A stretch of 27,202 bases of DNA from Clostridia bacterium (GCA_017407365.1 JAFQWR010000002.1:1-27202); one strand, 5' to 3'; counted from the stretch's first letter, positions 17,525-25,024 are shown. Made by a program: numbers and translations. The notes: generated by a model from the sequence alone, not told the origin.

Positions 17525-19134
17525 AAACAATTTTTCCCGTAGATATCGTACAAACCAAGGGTGACGTGATAAATGCAGAGGGCTTGCTCTATAAAAAGAC
17601 GTTGCAAGCAAGGGATTATTGCCCCGAAGCCACCGTGTTCAACGGCAAAAGCGAGGTGCTTTTAGACTTTGGCAAGGAGATTTGCGGCACCCTTCGTCTG
17701 GTGGGCGAATGCGCCAGCTGTATCGGCACCAACGTGCGCATCACCTTTGGTGAATCGGTATCTGAGGCTCTTTCTGAGGTAGAGAGCTCCACTGCCACCA
17801 ACGATCATTCCCCCAGAGATTTTCAGGCACGCTTCACCATGCTTTCCGACGTGCGCTACGGTCAGACGGGCTTCCGCTTTGTGCGTATCCGCTTTATGGA
17901 GGAGGGGGAGCAGCATAGGCTGATTGCCGCCGTTGCCGAAAGCAGTTATTTTGAAAAGGAGCAGGTGGGTGCCTTTTCGTGCGGCGATGCGCTTGTTGAA
18001 AAAATATACAAAACCGCGGCGTATACCGCTACGCTGTGCCTGCAAAACGATATGCTGTGGGATGGCATCAAGCGCGACAGATTGGTGTGGATGGGCGACG
18101 TAAACCCCGAGCTCCGCACGCTTTACAATCTGTATCCCAATATCCCCAACATCAAAAACTCCCTGCTGTTTATGCAGGAGGCAACCCCCAAGGGCGCATG
18201 GATCAACAGCATTCCCGCCTACTCGATGTGGTGGATCATCAATATCTACGATTACTACCTCTACACGCGCGATCTTTCCGTGATAAGAAAGACAGCACGC
18301 GACATTCAGGATATTCTGAAAAGAATCAACGAAAGCTTCACCGAAGATGGCGATATCCTTTTCACGGGCGCATCCGATGAGGGCATGGCGTTCTATCTCG
18401 ATTGGCCCACCTACGGCGATCCCGAGGCAAAGGTTGGCGTGATTGCGCTCTGTAAGCTTGCGATGCGTGCGGCAGAAAAGCTGCTGCGGCTTGTTAAAAG
18501 GGGCACTGCGCTTGCAGCCTCTATCTACAAAAGGCTTCCCCGCTGTACTGCCAGAAAATTCAAGCAGGTGGTTGCAATGTGTATGCTTGTGGGCGATATG
18601 AGCGCAGAAGAGGGGCTTCCTCTCTTGCAGGCAGGCGGCGCAGAGGGCTTTTCCACCTTCCAGAGCTACTACATATTAAAGGCAATGGCAAGGGCGGGCG
18701 ACAGAAAGGGTGCGCTTTCCTGCGCGAAGGAATATTTCGGAGCAATGCTCTCGCTGGGTGCCACCACCTTCTGGGAGGATTTCGATATGGCTTGGGCGCA
18801 AAATGCCTGCCGTATCGACAGACTGCCCGAGGAGGGTAAGCACGACGTCCATGCCGAATACGGCAAGCATTGCTACGTGGGCTACCGTCACAGTCTGTGC
18901 CACGGATGGGCGGCAGGTGTGCTTGCCTTTATTGCAGAGGAGTTGCTCGGCGTGGAAATTTTGGATGCAGGCGGAAAAACGGTGCGCATTACCCCCAACC
19001 TTTGCGGGCTTCAGTTTATGCGCGGCACCGTTCCCACACGCTACGGCGAAATCATCGTGCGTGCCTGGATGGAGGGAGAAACGCAGAGAGTTTCCGTTAC
19101 TGCGCCCGACCGCGTAACCGTTTTATACGAATAA
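17521..19134 (+). CDS. alpha-L-rhamnosidase-like glycoside hydrolase (GH78 type)
   Basis: This 537-residue protein matches the core of bacterial alpha-L-rhamnosidases. The motif DGIKRDRLVWMGD at 181-193 supplies D181, D186 and D193, with the same spacing as D567, E572 and D579 of the Bacillus enzyme RhaB. E419 in TTFWEDFD matches the catalytic base, and CHGWAAG near 460-466 is also typical. An N-terminal beta domain (about 1-150) and a C-terminal beta domain (about 475-537) flank the alpha barrel. It is short for the family (often 700-1000) and has no signal peptide, so it should trim imported oligosaccharides in the cytoplasm. The ATG at 17521 has no ribosome binding site of its own; translation may be coupled to a leader peptide. 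A GTG at 17566 with AAGG upstream is an alternative start. The gene has its own promoter. Confidence 0.85.
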   Translation: MKTIFPVDIVQTKGDVINAEGLLYKKTLQARDYCPEATVFNGKSEVLLDFGKEICGTLRLVGECASCIGTNVRITFGESVSEALSEVESSTATNDHSPRDFQARFTMLSDVRYGQTGFRFVRIRFMEEGEQHRLIAAVAESSYFEKEQVGAFSCGDALVEKIYKTAAYTATLCLQNDMLWDGIKRDRLVWMGDVNPELRTLYNLYPNIPNIKNSLLFMQEATPKGAWINSIPAYSMWWIINIYDYYLYTRDLSVIRKTARDIQDILKRINESFTEDGDILFTGASDEGMAFYLDWPTYGDPEAKVGVIALCKLAMRAAEKLLRLVKRGTALAASIYKRLPRCTARKFKQVVAMCMLVGDMSAEEGLPLLQAGGAEGFSTFQSYYILKAMARAGDRKGALSCAKEYFGAMLSLGATTFWEDFDMAWAQNACRIDRLPEEGKHDVHAEYGKHCYVGYRHSLCHGWAAGVLAFIAEELLGVEILDAGGKTVRITPNLCGLQFMRGTVPTRYGEIIVRAWMEGETQRVSVTAPDRVTVLYE

Positions 19135-19174
19135 AAGGGCATCAAAGTAGGGGAATCCCCCTGTAAAGCCCTTT
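19134..19174 (+). other. stem-loop after the GH78-like gene
   Basis: AAAGGGC (19134-19140) pairs with GCCCTTT (19168-19174), and a GGGG-AAT-CCCC hairpin (19150-19160) lies inside. The region begins at the stop codon of the rhamnosidase-like gene. It may assist the terminator that follows. Confidence 0.45.
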
Positions 19175-19196
19175 CTGCTTCGGAAAAAAGCAAAAG

Positions 19197-19227
19197 AAAA
19201 GTCCTCTTAAAAAAGAGGACTTTTTTT
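19197..19227. terminator. bidirectional terminator between convergent genes
   Basis: A 12-bp perfect stem (19197-19208 with 19213-19224, core GTCCTCTT/AAGAGGAC) with an AAAA loop is followed by a T-run to 19227. The flanking A residues give a T-rich tail in the other direction too. It separates the rhamnosidase-like gene from the convergent SGNH lipoprotein gene. Confidence 0.9.
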
Positions 19228-19247
19228 GTTGTGCCTTAAACCGCCGG

Positions 19248-21698
19248 TTACTTCTGTGCGGCGATGATGGCATTTTTGATTTTCGTGAAGCCGCTCGAGG
19301 AAACACCGTAGTTTCCGCTGACCGTAGGAGCTTCCTCACCAAAGAAGGCATAGTAGAACAAAGCGGCACGCATAACGCCCTTTGCAGAGCCGGTGGAGGG
19401 CTCAAAGGAGTTGATTGCTTCGCTGTAGCACATTGCCTTGCAGCCAAGCTCAGCCGCCCACGTCTTTGCTAAGGTAGAGTAGTAGGTGTTGATCTCGGCC
19501 TTGGTTGCGGTATATACCTCATCCGTCTTTTCGTAGGTGGGGCCAACCGCATTGCATACGGTGGGGTTTGCACTGCCGTTCAATGCAAACAGATAAACGT
19601 TAGAGGTGTTTGCCGTAACAGCGGGCCAGATTGCCTTTAATGCGGCAAGCTCAGCCGCCTCTACCGTAGAGCCGGGGGTGTTTCTGCGCGAAATCTGGAA
19701 GATGATGGCATCCCACTTTCTTTCCTTTAAGGCTCTGTGGAAGTTAGAGTAGAAGTCGTTTTCGTCGGTGGGATCCTCGCGGTTTACCAAAAGGTTAAGC
19801 ACGCCGGGATCGTCCGTAATGTATTGGAAATAGAGCGTTAAGCCCTTGCCTGCCGAAAGCATAGCCGCAAGAGGCGTTTCGATATCCTGGTCATTCATTA
19901 AGGCGGAGCCTACCACCAGGACGTCATAAGTGCTGTATTCGGGAACGATGGGCTCAGGATCAGGCTCGGGCTCGGGATCGGGCTCGGGATCGGGCTCAGG
20001 ATCAGGCTCGGGATCGGGCTCGGGATCGGGCTCGGGCTCAGGATCAGGCTCGGGGTCAGGCTCAGGATCGGGCTCGGGATCAGGCTCGGGATCGGGCTCG
20101 GGATCAGGCTCAGGGTCGGGCTCAGGCTCACTCATACCAAGAGCTTTTTCTACAGCGGTAGCAAGCGCCTGGATTTTGTCGCCGGGAAGACCTGCAACCA
20201 CAGGCAGAGTCTCGGGCTTTTCGTCAAACATATTCAGATACATCGCATAAGCACGTACAAAGCCCTTAGCGGCGCTTTCCGAGGGGGAAGCGGCATCCCA
20301 TGCGGTGCCCATATAAATGACGCCCATACCGATTTCTTCCGCCCATGCGGTAGAAAGCGTTTCATAGAATGCGGTCATTTCGGCGGAGGTCTTTGTTTCG
20401 TTTTTGCCCGCCTTCGTGTACTGCAAGGAGCCATCATTCTTAAAGATGCTGGGGTTGGAGGCGCCGTTCATATTGAACAGATAGATGTTTTCGGTGTTTT
20501 CCGAAAGCAACGGATAAATTTCCTTCAGCACGGCAAGCTCGTTTGCAATGATATCCTCGGCAGAGGGGGTGATTCTGCGGGACATCTGCAAAAGAATGGC
20601 GTCGTATTTTACCTTAGCCAGCTGATCGCGCATACCCTTGTCGGTGGTTTCCTGTGCCAGCATATTGAATACGAAGGAGCCGTCCAGCACCCAATCGATC
20701 TTCAGGGGCTTCTGCATCTCGCTGTTGATCATTGCGGCAAGGGGCGTTTCCAGATCGTAATCGTCCACAAGACCGGAGCCAACAAATAAAATATCGTACG
20801 TATTGGGGTCATCGACCTGCTCAACGGGGGGCTTTACGTCGGGCGTATCCAGATCGGGTACGGTGCCGCCAAGCACGGTAGCGTCTGCAACCGTCTGCAT
20901 CTCGAAGTAGAGGTGGGTGCCGCCGGTGAAGCCGATGTTCTTGGGAGATTCCCCGAAGATGGTGGCGTAAGCGCAGGCAGCAACAAGGTAAGAGCCTTCA
21001 AGCGAGGGGTGACGCAGGTCGGGGTCGTACAGGTTGATGGTGGGGTATGCGGCAATGCTGTTTTCAAAAGCGTAGCCTGCATCAATCACCTTAACGCCGC
21101 CCAGCGCCTCGCTGAATTCGTCGTTGACCTTCTTTAAGAATTTTACGTGATCCTTACGGGTGTAATCGTAATGCACCGTACCCTTCGTCATTGCGATGGG
21201 GTTGGAAGCATTGTACTCGGTGAGCGTGCCGTCGTTGTTGCCCCATACTGCGTACAGAACGATTTCCGCCTCACACAGCTCGGCAAGCTCCTGCATCTCT
21301 AAGGCTGCGGCAAGCTCTGCCTCGTAAACGGTGTTTTCGTAAGGCGTGATGCGGCGGGAGGGCTCAATTACAATGTAATCCCAGAGGTCACCCGTAATTT
21401 TGTTGTAGGCAGGGCCACCAACGTCGGTAGCGGTGCTGGCAAAATCAGAGATGGTGGCAGAGCCTCTGGTTACGGAGTCCACGTATACGTCCTTACCTGC
21501 GGCAAGGGACATATCACGGAAGAGTCTGGGCATATCGTTAAAGAACATCAGGCTGTTGCCCAAAAACAATACGCGAACGGGCCCATCGTCATCCTGAGGG
21601 GGTTCATCGGGACCGTCGGGCGTGGGAATCACGCAGGCGGTAAGACAAAGTGCGCATACCAGACATAACAGTAAGGCGATGCTGAGAAGCTTTTTCAT
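19248..21698 (-). CDS. lipoprotein with three SGNH/DUF4886-like domains
   Basis: This 816-residue protein starts with a lipoprotein signal ending in LTAC (C22). Domain 1 (about 41-290) has the SGNH block I FLGNSL with S49 and a DLRH motif with D227 and H230, so it may be an active esterase. Domains 2 (about 299-515) and 3 (about 588-816) start with VGSG and VGSA in place of GNS and lack the final DxxH; they look catalytically dead. All three keep SRR[IN]TP (S114, S373, S670). A Pro-Glu/Asp linker at about 521-582 separates domains 2 and 3. The ATG at 21698 with GGAGG upstream was chosen over an in-frame ATG 50 codons earlier, which precedes no signal peptide. It has its own promoter and a structured leader. 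Inferred role: surface de-esterification or glycan binding. Confidence 0.8.
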   Translation of the reverse strand: MKKLLSIALLLCLVCALCLTACVIPTPDGPDEPPQDDDGPVRVLFLGNSLMFFNDMPRLFRDMSLAAGKDVYVDSVTRGSATISDFASTATDVGGPAYNKITGDLWDYIVIEPSRRITPYENTVYEAELAAALEMQELAELCEAEIVLYAVWGNNDGTLTEYNASNPIAMTKGTVHYDYTRKDHVKFLKKVNDEFSEALGGVKVIDAGYAFENSIAAYPTINLYDPDLRHPSLEGSYLVAACAYATIFGESPKNIGFTGGTHLYFEMQTVADATVLGGTVPDLDTPDVKPPVEQVDDPNTYDILFVGSGLVDDYDLETPLAAMINSEMQKPLKIDWVLDGSFVFNMLAQETTDKGMRDQLAKVKYDAILLQMSRRITPSAEDIIANELAVLKEIYPLLSENTENIYLFNMNGASNPSIFKNDGSLQYTKAGKNETKTSAEMTAFYETLSTAWAEEIGMGVIYMGTAWDAASPSESAAKGFVRAYAMYLNMFDEKPETLPVVAGLPGDKIQALATAVEKALGMSEPEPDPEPDPEPDPEPDPEPDPEPDPEPDPEPEPDPEPDPEPDPEPDPEPDPEPEPDPEPIVPEYSTYDVLVVGSALMNDQDIETPLAAMLSAGKGLTLYFQYITDDPGVLNLLVNREDPTDENDFYSNFHRALKERKWDAIIFQISRRNTPGSTVEAAELAALKAIWPAVTANTSNVYLFALNGSANPTVCNAVGPTYEKTDEVYTATKAEINTYYSTLAKTWAAELGCKAMCYSEAINSFEPSTGSAKGVMRAALFYYAFFGEEAPTVSGNYGVSSSGFTKIKNAIIAAQK
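19951..20136 (-). repeat. Pro-Glu-Pro-Asp repeat tract
   Basis: About 31 tandem 6-base units close to GGCTCG/GGATCG (plus-strand view) encode a (Pro-Glu/Asp)n linker of about 62 residues. Single units vary only at synonymous or Glu/Asp positions. Such tracts act as stiff spacers in surface proteins and are prone to length change by slippage in units of six bases, which keeps the frame. Confidence 0.92.
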
Positions 21699-21750
21699 AC
21701 TTTCCTCCAAAATATTTATGCCGTTTTTGTGGGCAACAGAGTGATATTTG

Positions 21751-21795
21751 TTGCCGCAACGGTATAAAGCAACAGTAAAAGGCTTTATGCGGCAA
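21751..21795 (-). other. structured element in the 5' leader of the triple-SGNH gene
   Basis: Read on the minus strand, TTGCCGC (21795-21789) pairs with GCGGCAA (21757-21751). Directly inside it ATAAAGC (21788-21782) pairs with GCTTTAT (21770-21764), around an 11-base loop. The only unpaired stretch on the 3' side is six bases (21763-21758), forming a bulge. The total is 14 perfect pairs, about 50 bases before the ATG. It does not match a riboswitch that I can name. Confidence 0.6.
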
Positions 21796-21864
21796 GGCTC
21801 AAAATCAGGATAAAAGCAGAGCAAGTATAAGGAGCAAGTGCAACACACAGTACCTTATATGTTA

Positions 21865-21893
21865 AGTATAGCACAACGCTATGCAAATTGCAA
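21865..21893 (-). promoter_or_regulatory. promoter of the triple-SGNH lipoprotein gene
   Basis: On the minus strand TTGCAA (21893-21888) and TATACT (21870-21865) are separated by 17 bases. Transcription should start near 21858, leaving an unusually long leader of about 160 bases before the ATG at 21698. Confidence 0.68.
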
Positions 21894-22036
21894 CCGAATG
21901 CACACAATTGCTGAAAAAAATAAGAGCAAATATGCTTGCGTGCGTACTTTACGGCAGGCAGGGCAAAACGGTGCTTATGAGGAAAAAAACAGGTAGCCAA
22001 GCAGGAAATATTTTTTGAAAAAAGGCAAAAAATCAT
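21894..22036. other. intergenic stretch with no recognised feature
   Basis: Together with the two flanking promoters and leaders this belongs to a gene-free region of about 420 bases (21699-22116) between two divergent genes. I see only A-rich sequence here, with no open frame, strong hairpin or operator. An in-frame extension of the first FeoA gene begins here but has no support. Confidence 0.6.
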
Positions 22037-22065
22037 TTGACTTTTCCTTTCGGAAGTGGTATCAT
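22037..22065 (+). promoter_or_regulatory. promoter of the feo cluster
   Basis: TTGACT (22037-22042) and TATCAT (22060-22065) are separated by 17 bases, with transcription predicted to start near 22072. The DtxR/IdeR-like operator begins just after that point. Confidence 0.78.
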
Positions 22066-22073
22066 ATACAACG

Positions 22074-22089
22074 GTTAGCCGATGCTAAC
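22074..22089 (+). promoter_or_regulatory. DtxR/IdeR/MntR-like operator of the feo cluster, copy 1
   Basis: A perfect inverted repeat, GTTAGC-CGAT-GCTAAC, covers roughly +2 to +17 of the predicted transcript. It resembles the half-site TTAG...CTAA of iron- or manganese-dependent DtxR family repressors. A repressor bound here would block transcription when the metal is plentiful. The regulator gene is not in the window. Confidence 0.62.
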
Positions 22090-22116
22090 TCAATATCATA
22101 TCAACGAGAGGAATCT

Positions 22117-22329
22117 ATGATACCGCTTTGCTTTGCAGAGGTAGGAGAGGAGTATATCGTTCAGCGTGTGGCGGGCTCTCCCGAAACGAAATTGCATTTG
22201 CAGGATCTTGGCTTTGTGCCGGGCGTCACCGTGCTCGTGCTTTCTTCGAATGGCGGTGATATTATTGTCAGCGTAAAAAACACGCGCGTGGCAATCGGGC
22301 GTGAGCTTGCCGAAAATATTTTGCTATAA
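22117..22329 (+). CDS. feoA: FeoA-type SH3-like protein (first copy)
   Basis: This 70-residue protein is an FeoA domain, a small SH3-like fold that assists FeoB in ferrous iron uptake. The family's pattern L-x-D-L-G-F-x-P-G near the middle (LQDLGFVPGVTV) and the C-terminal RVAIGRELAENI are visible. The start is the ATG at 22117, preceded by GAGAGGAA; an in-frame ATG at 22015 lies before the promoter and is not credible. It is the first gene of the iron uptake unit, 17 bases before a second FeoA gene. Two small FeoA proteins before FeoB are common in Clostridia. It acts on the cytoplasmic side. Confidence 0.9.
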   Translation: MIPLCFAEVGEEYIVQRVAGSPETKLHLQDLGFVPGVTVLVLSSNGGDIIVSVKNTRVAIGRELAENILL

Positions 22330-22346
22330 CAACAGGAGAAGGCTTT

Positions 22347-22568
22347 ATGAAGACGTTAAAGGAAACGCCGATAGGCAAAACGGTCCGTGTGGTAAGAGTG
22401 CACGGCGAGGGCGCAATCAGGCGTCATATCATGGATATGGGCATCACGCGCGGCGTAGAGGTCACCGTGCATAAGGTAGCGCCGCTTGGCGACCCTCTGC
22501 AGATTACCGTGCGCGGCTACGAGCTTTCGCTCCGTAAGGAAGACGCCGAAAAGATCGAAATAGAATAA
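22347..22568 (+). CDS. feoA: FeoA-type SH3-like protein (second copy)
   Basis: This 73-residue FeoA domain has the motif IMDMGITRGVEVTV in the same place as the first copy, and ends in RGYELSLRKEDAEKIEIE. The two copies are clearly diverged, so they are not a recent duplication. AGGAG lies shortly before the ATG. The stop codon runs into a hairpin with a T-run, after which an operator and FeoB follow. Likely partner of FeoB in the cytoplasm. Confidence 0.92.
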   Translation: MKTLKETPIGKTVRVVRVHGEGAIRRHIMDMGITRGVEVTVHKVAPLGDPLQITVRGYELSLRKEDAEKIEIE

Positions 22569-22589
22569 AAAAACCGCAAGGTTTTTTTT
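22567..22589 (+). terminator. terminator-like hairpin between feoA and feoB
   Basis: A 9-bp stem (AAAAAAACC at 22567-22575 with GGTTTTTTT at 22580-22588) closed by a GCAA tetraloop runs into a T at 22589. It begins in the stop codon of the second FeoA gene. Most pairs are A-T, so termination is probably partial, allowing less FeoB than FeoA to be made. Confidence 0.6.
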
Positions 22590-22597
22590 GCCTTTCG

Positions 22598-22613
22598 GTT
22601 AGTTAGTGCTAAC
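22598..22613 (+). promoter_or_regulatory. DtxR/IdeR/MntR-like operator of the feo cluster, copy 2
   Basis: GTTAGTTAGTGCTAAC lies 26 bases before the FeoB ATG. With copy 1 it shares GGTTAG-N4-TGCTAACT (14 of 18 positions). No convincing -35/-10 pair is visible between the terminator and FeoB, though the site suggests that one exists or that read-through is blocked here. Confidence 0.6.
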
Positions 22614-22639
22614 TTGCATATTGTTTTAAGGAGAGTAAT

Positions 22640-25024
22640 ATGGAGATCAAAATTGCTCTTGCCGGCAACCCCAACAGCGGCAAGACTACCCTTTTCAATG
22701 CGCTCACGGGCTCCAATCAGTTTGTAGGGAACTGGCCCGGCGTCACGGTGGAAAAAAAGGAGGGCAAGCTGAAGCAGAGGGAGGATGTAACGGTAGTGGA
22801 CCTTCCCGGTATCTATTCGCTTTCGCCCTACACCATGGAAGAGGTTATTGCCCGTAATTATCTGATTGACGAGCGTCCCGATGCAATACTCAATATCGTG
22901 GATGCAAGCAATATCGAGCGCAACCTGTACCTTACCACCCAGCTTGTGGAGCTTGGTATTCCCGTGGTTGTTGCGCTGAATATGATGGACGTGGTGCGAA
23001 AAAACGGCGACAAAATCAATTTTGAGCTGCTCTCCCGTCAGCTTGGCTGTAAGGTTGTGCCTATGTCTGCCTTAAAGAGCGAAAGCATTTTTGATGCGGC
23101 AGAGGCGGCAATCGAGGCGGTAAACGAGGGCAAGACCTGCCTGATGCATACCTTCTCGGGCTCGTTAGAGCACGCCATTGCGCATATCGAGGAGCGTTGC
23201 GTGCACGATTTCCCCGAGGAGCAGCAGCGCTGGTACGCCATCAAGCTGTTTGAGCGTGATAAGCGTGTGTTAGAGCGCCTTTCGCTCAGCGAGGAGGAAA
23301 TTGCGCATATCGAGGCGGATATTGCCGCCGTAGAGCGTATGTTCGACGACGATGCCGAAAGCATCATCACCAACGAGCGATACGTATACATAGCAAAGGT
23401 TTTGAAGGATTGCTACAAAAAGCACTCCGCAGGCAAAAAGACGGTTTCCGATAAGATTGACAGCATTGTCACCAACCGTATCTTAGCGCTTCCCATCTTT
23501 GCCGTGATTATGTTTCTGGTGTATTTCATCTCCGTGACCACCGTGGGCACGTGGGTGACCGATTGGACGAATGACGGCCTGTTTGGCGACGGCTTCCATC
23601 TGTTTGGCATTGGCTCCAAGGCGTATAACGAGCTTGCAGAGGAATACGTTCCCTATGCCGCAACCGTAGAGGCGTTTGAGGCGGCGGCTGAGGAGAAAGG
23701 CTTAGATGCCGCAACCGCAACCGCACTCACCGCAACTGCAAAAATTGTGGATGAGGAAACGGGTGAGGTCACCGAGGAATTCACGGTAACTCACGCCGAT
23801 TATCTTGCCGCACTTGCGGTGGAGGAGCCCGACCCTGCCGCGCACGGCGTATGGGTGCCCGGCATTCCCGTTCTTGTAGAAAATCTGCTCATAAAAATCA
23901 ACTGCGCGCCCTGGCTCAGCAGTCTGCTGCTGGATGGCATCATCGGTGGCGTGGGCGCAGTGCTTGGCTTTGTGCCCCAGATGCTCGTGCTGTTTCTGTT
24001 CCTTGCCTTTTTAGAGGCTTGTGGCTATATGTCGCGTATCGCATTCGTATTAGACCGCATCTTCCGTAAATTCGGTCTTTCGGGCAAAAGCTTCATTCCC
24101 CTTCTGGTTGGCACGGGCTGCGGTGTGCCCGGCATTATGGCGTCACGCACCATCGAAAACGAGAGTGACCGCCGTATGACGGTTATCACCACCACCTTTA
24201 TCCCCTGCGGAGCAAAGCTCCCCGTGGTGGGTCTGATTGCGGGCGCTATGTTCGGCGGCGCATGGTGGGTTGCACCCAGCGCCTACTTTGTAGGTATCAT
24301 TGCCGTTGTGATCTCCGGCATTATGCTCAAAAAAACACAGCCCTTCAGCGGAGAGGCGTCCCCCTTTGTTATGGAGCTTCCCGCATACCATATGCCCACA
24401 TTCTCTAACGTAATGCGCTCGATGTGGGAGCGTGGCTGGTCGTTCATCAAAAAGGCAGGCACCGTCATTCTGCTTTCTGCCGCTGTTTTATGGTTCTTGC
24501 AGACCTTCGGCTTTGAGAACGGTGCATTCTGCATGGTAGAGGATCTGAACCATTCCGTTTTAGCCTATATCGGCAAGGGCGTCAGCTGGATGTTTGCTCC
24601 CTTGGGCTGGGGCAACTGGCAATCTGCTGTGGCAACCGTCACGGGTCTTATCGCCAAGGAAAATATTGTAGGCACCTTCGGCGTGCTGTTCAGCGGCTAC
24701 GAAAGCACGTGGGCAGGTATGCAGGCAACGTTTTCCACCGCCTCGGCGTATTCCTTCCTTGTGTTCAATCTGCTGTGCGCACCCTGCTTTGCGGCAATGG
24801 GCGCCATCAAGCGTGAGATGAACAACTGGAAGTGGACGGTGTTTGCCATTGCTTATCAGTGCGTATTCGCCTATATCATTGCTCTGATTGTATATCAGCT
24901 TGTGTCGGCGTTTGTCGGCGCTGTCAACGTGGCGGGGCTGATTGCGGCAATCCTTCTTCTTCTGGCGCTTGTGTTTATGATTGTCCGTCCCGACAAAATC
25001 ATCCGCGCAAGGGCAAAAAAATAA
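22640..25024 (+). CDS. feoB: ferrous iron transporter FeoB
   Basis: This 794-residue membrane protein imports Fe(II). The N-terminal G domain has G1 GNPNSGKTT (9-17), G3 DLPG (54-57) and G4 NMMD (114-117), followed by the helical guanine-dissociation-inhibitor domain to about 270. The membrane part has the two Gate regions, with cysteines in VGTGCGVPGIMASRT and FIPCGAKLPV. Between the first transmembrane segment and the next helices (about residues 317-405) there is an acidic, Ala/Glu-rich insertion that is not part of the usual core. AAGGAG precedes the ATG. The gene is followed after 50 bases by the small Cys-rich partner. Together with the two FeoA proteins it forms a complete ferrous uptake unit. 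Confidence 0.97.
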   Translation: MEIKIALAGNPNSGKTTLFNALTGSNQFVGNWPGVTVEKKEGKLKQREDVTVVDLPGIYSLSPYTMEEVIARNYLIDERPDAILNIVDASNIERNLYLTTQLVELGIPVVVALNMMDVVRKNGDKINFELLSRQLGCKVVPMSALKSESIFDAAEAAIEAVNEGKTCLMHTFSGSLEHAIAHIEERCVHDFPEEQQRWYAIKLFERDKRVLERLSLSEEEIAHIEADIAAVERMFDDDAESIITNERYVYIAKVLKDCYKKHSAGKKTVSDKIDSIVTNRILALPIFAVIMFLVYFISVTTVGTWVTDWTNDGLFGDGFHLFGIGSKAYNELAEEYVPYAATVEAFEAAAEEKGLDAATATALTATAKIVDEETGEVTEEFTVTHADYLAALAVEEPDPAAHGVWVPGIPVLVENLLIKINCAPWLSSLLLDGIIGGVGAVLGFVPQMLVLFLFLAFLEACGYMSRIAFVLDRIFRKFGLSGKSFIPLLVGTGCGVPGIMASRTIENESDRRMTVITTTFIPCGAKLPVVGLIAGAMFGGAWWVAPSAYFVGIIAVVISGIMLKKTQPFSGEASPFVMELPAYHMPTFSNVMRSMWERGWSFIKKAGTVILLSAAVLWFLQTFGFENGAFCMVEDLNHSVLAYIGKGVSWMFAPLGWGNWQSAVATVTGLIAKENIVGTFGVLFSGYESTWAGMQATFSTASAYSFLVFNLLCAPCFAAMGAIKREMNNWKWTVFAIAYQCVFAYIIALIVYQLVSAFVGAVNVAGLIAAILLLLALVFMIVRPDKIIRARAKK

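Noticed and set aside
19951..20136. Tandem short repeats that might suggest CRISPR or a satellite
   Set aside because: The unit is 6 bases with no spacers and encodes a linker in frame.
19930..20250. Plus-strand frame rich in Gly-Ser repeats opposite the lipoprotein
   Set aside because: It is the reverse reading of the Pro-Glu/Asp linker of the minus-strand lipoprotein. It has no ribosome binding site.
22040..22110. Fur box in front of feoA
   Set aside because: I see no good GATAATGAT-type repeat. The inverted GTTAGC/GCTAAC fits the DtxR type better.
22015..22116. N-terminal extension of the first FeoA protein
   Set aside because: It begins before the promoter and the added residues do not belong to the FeoA domain. 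The ATG at 22117 has a good ribosome binding site.
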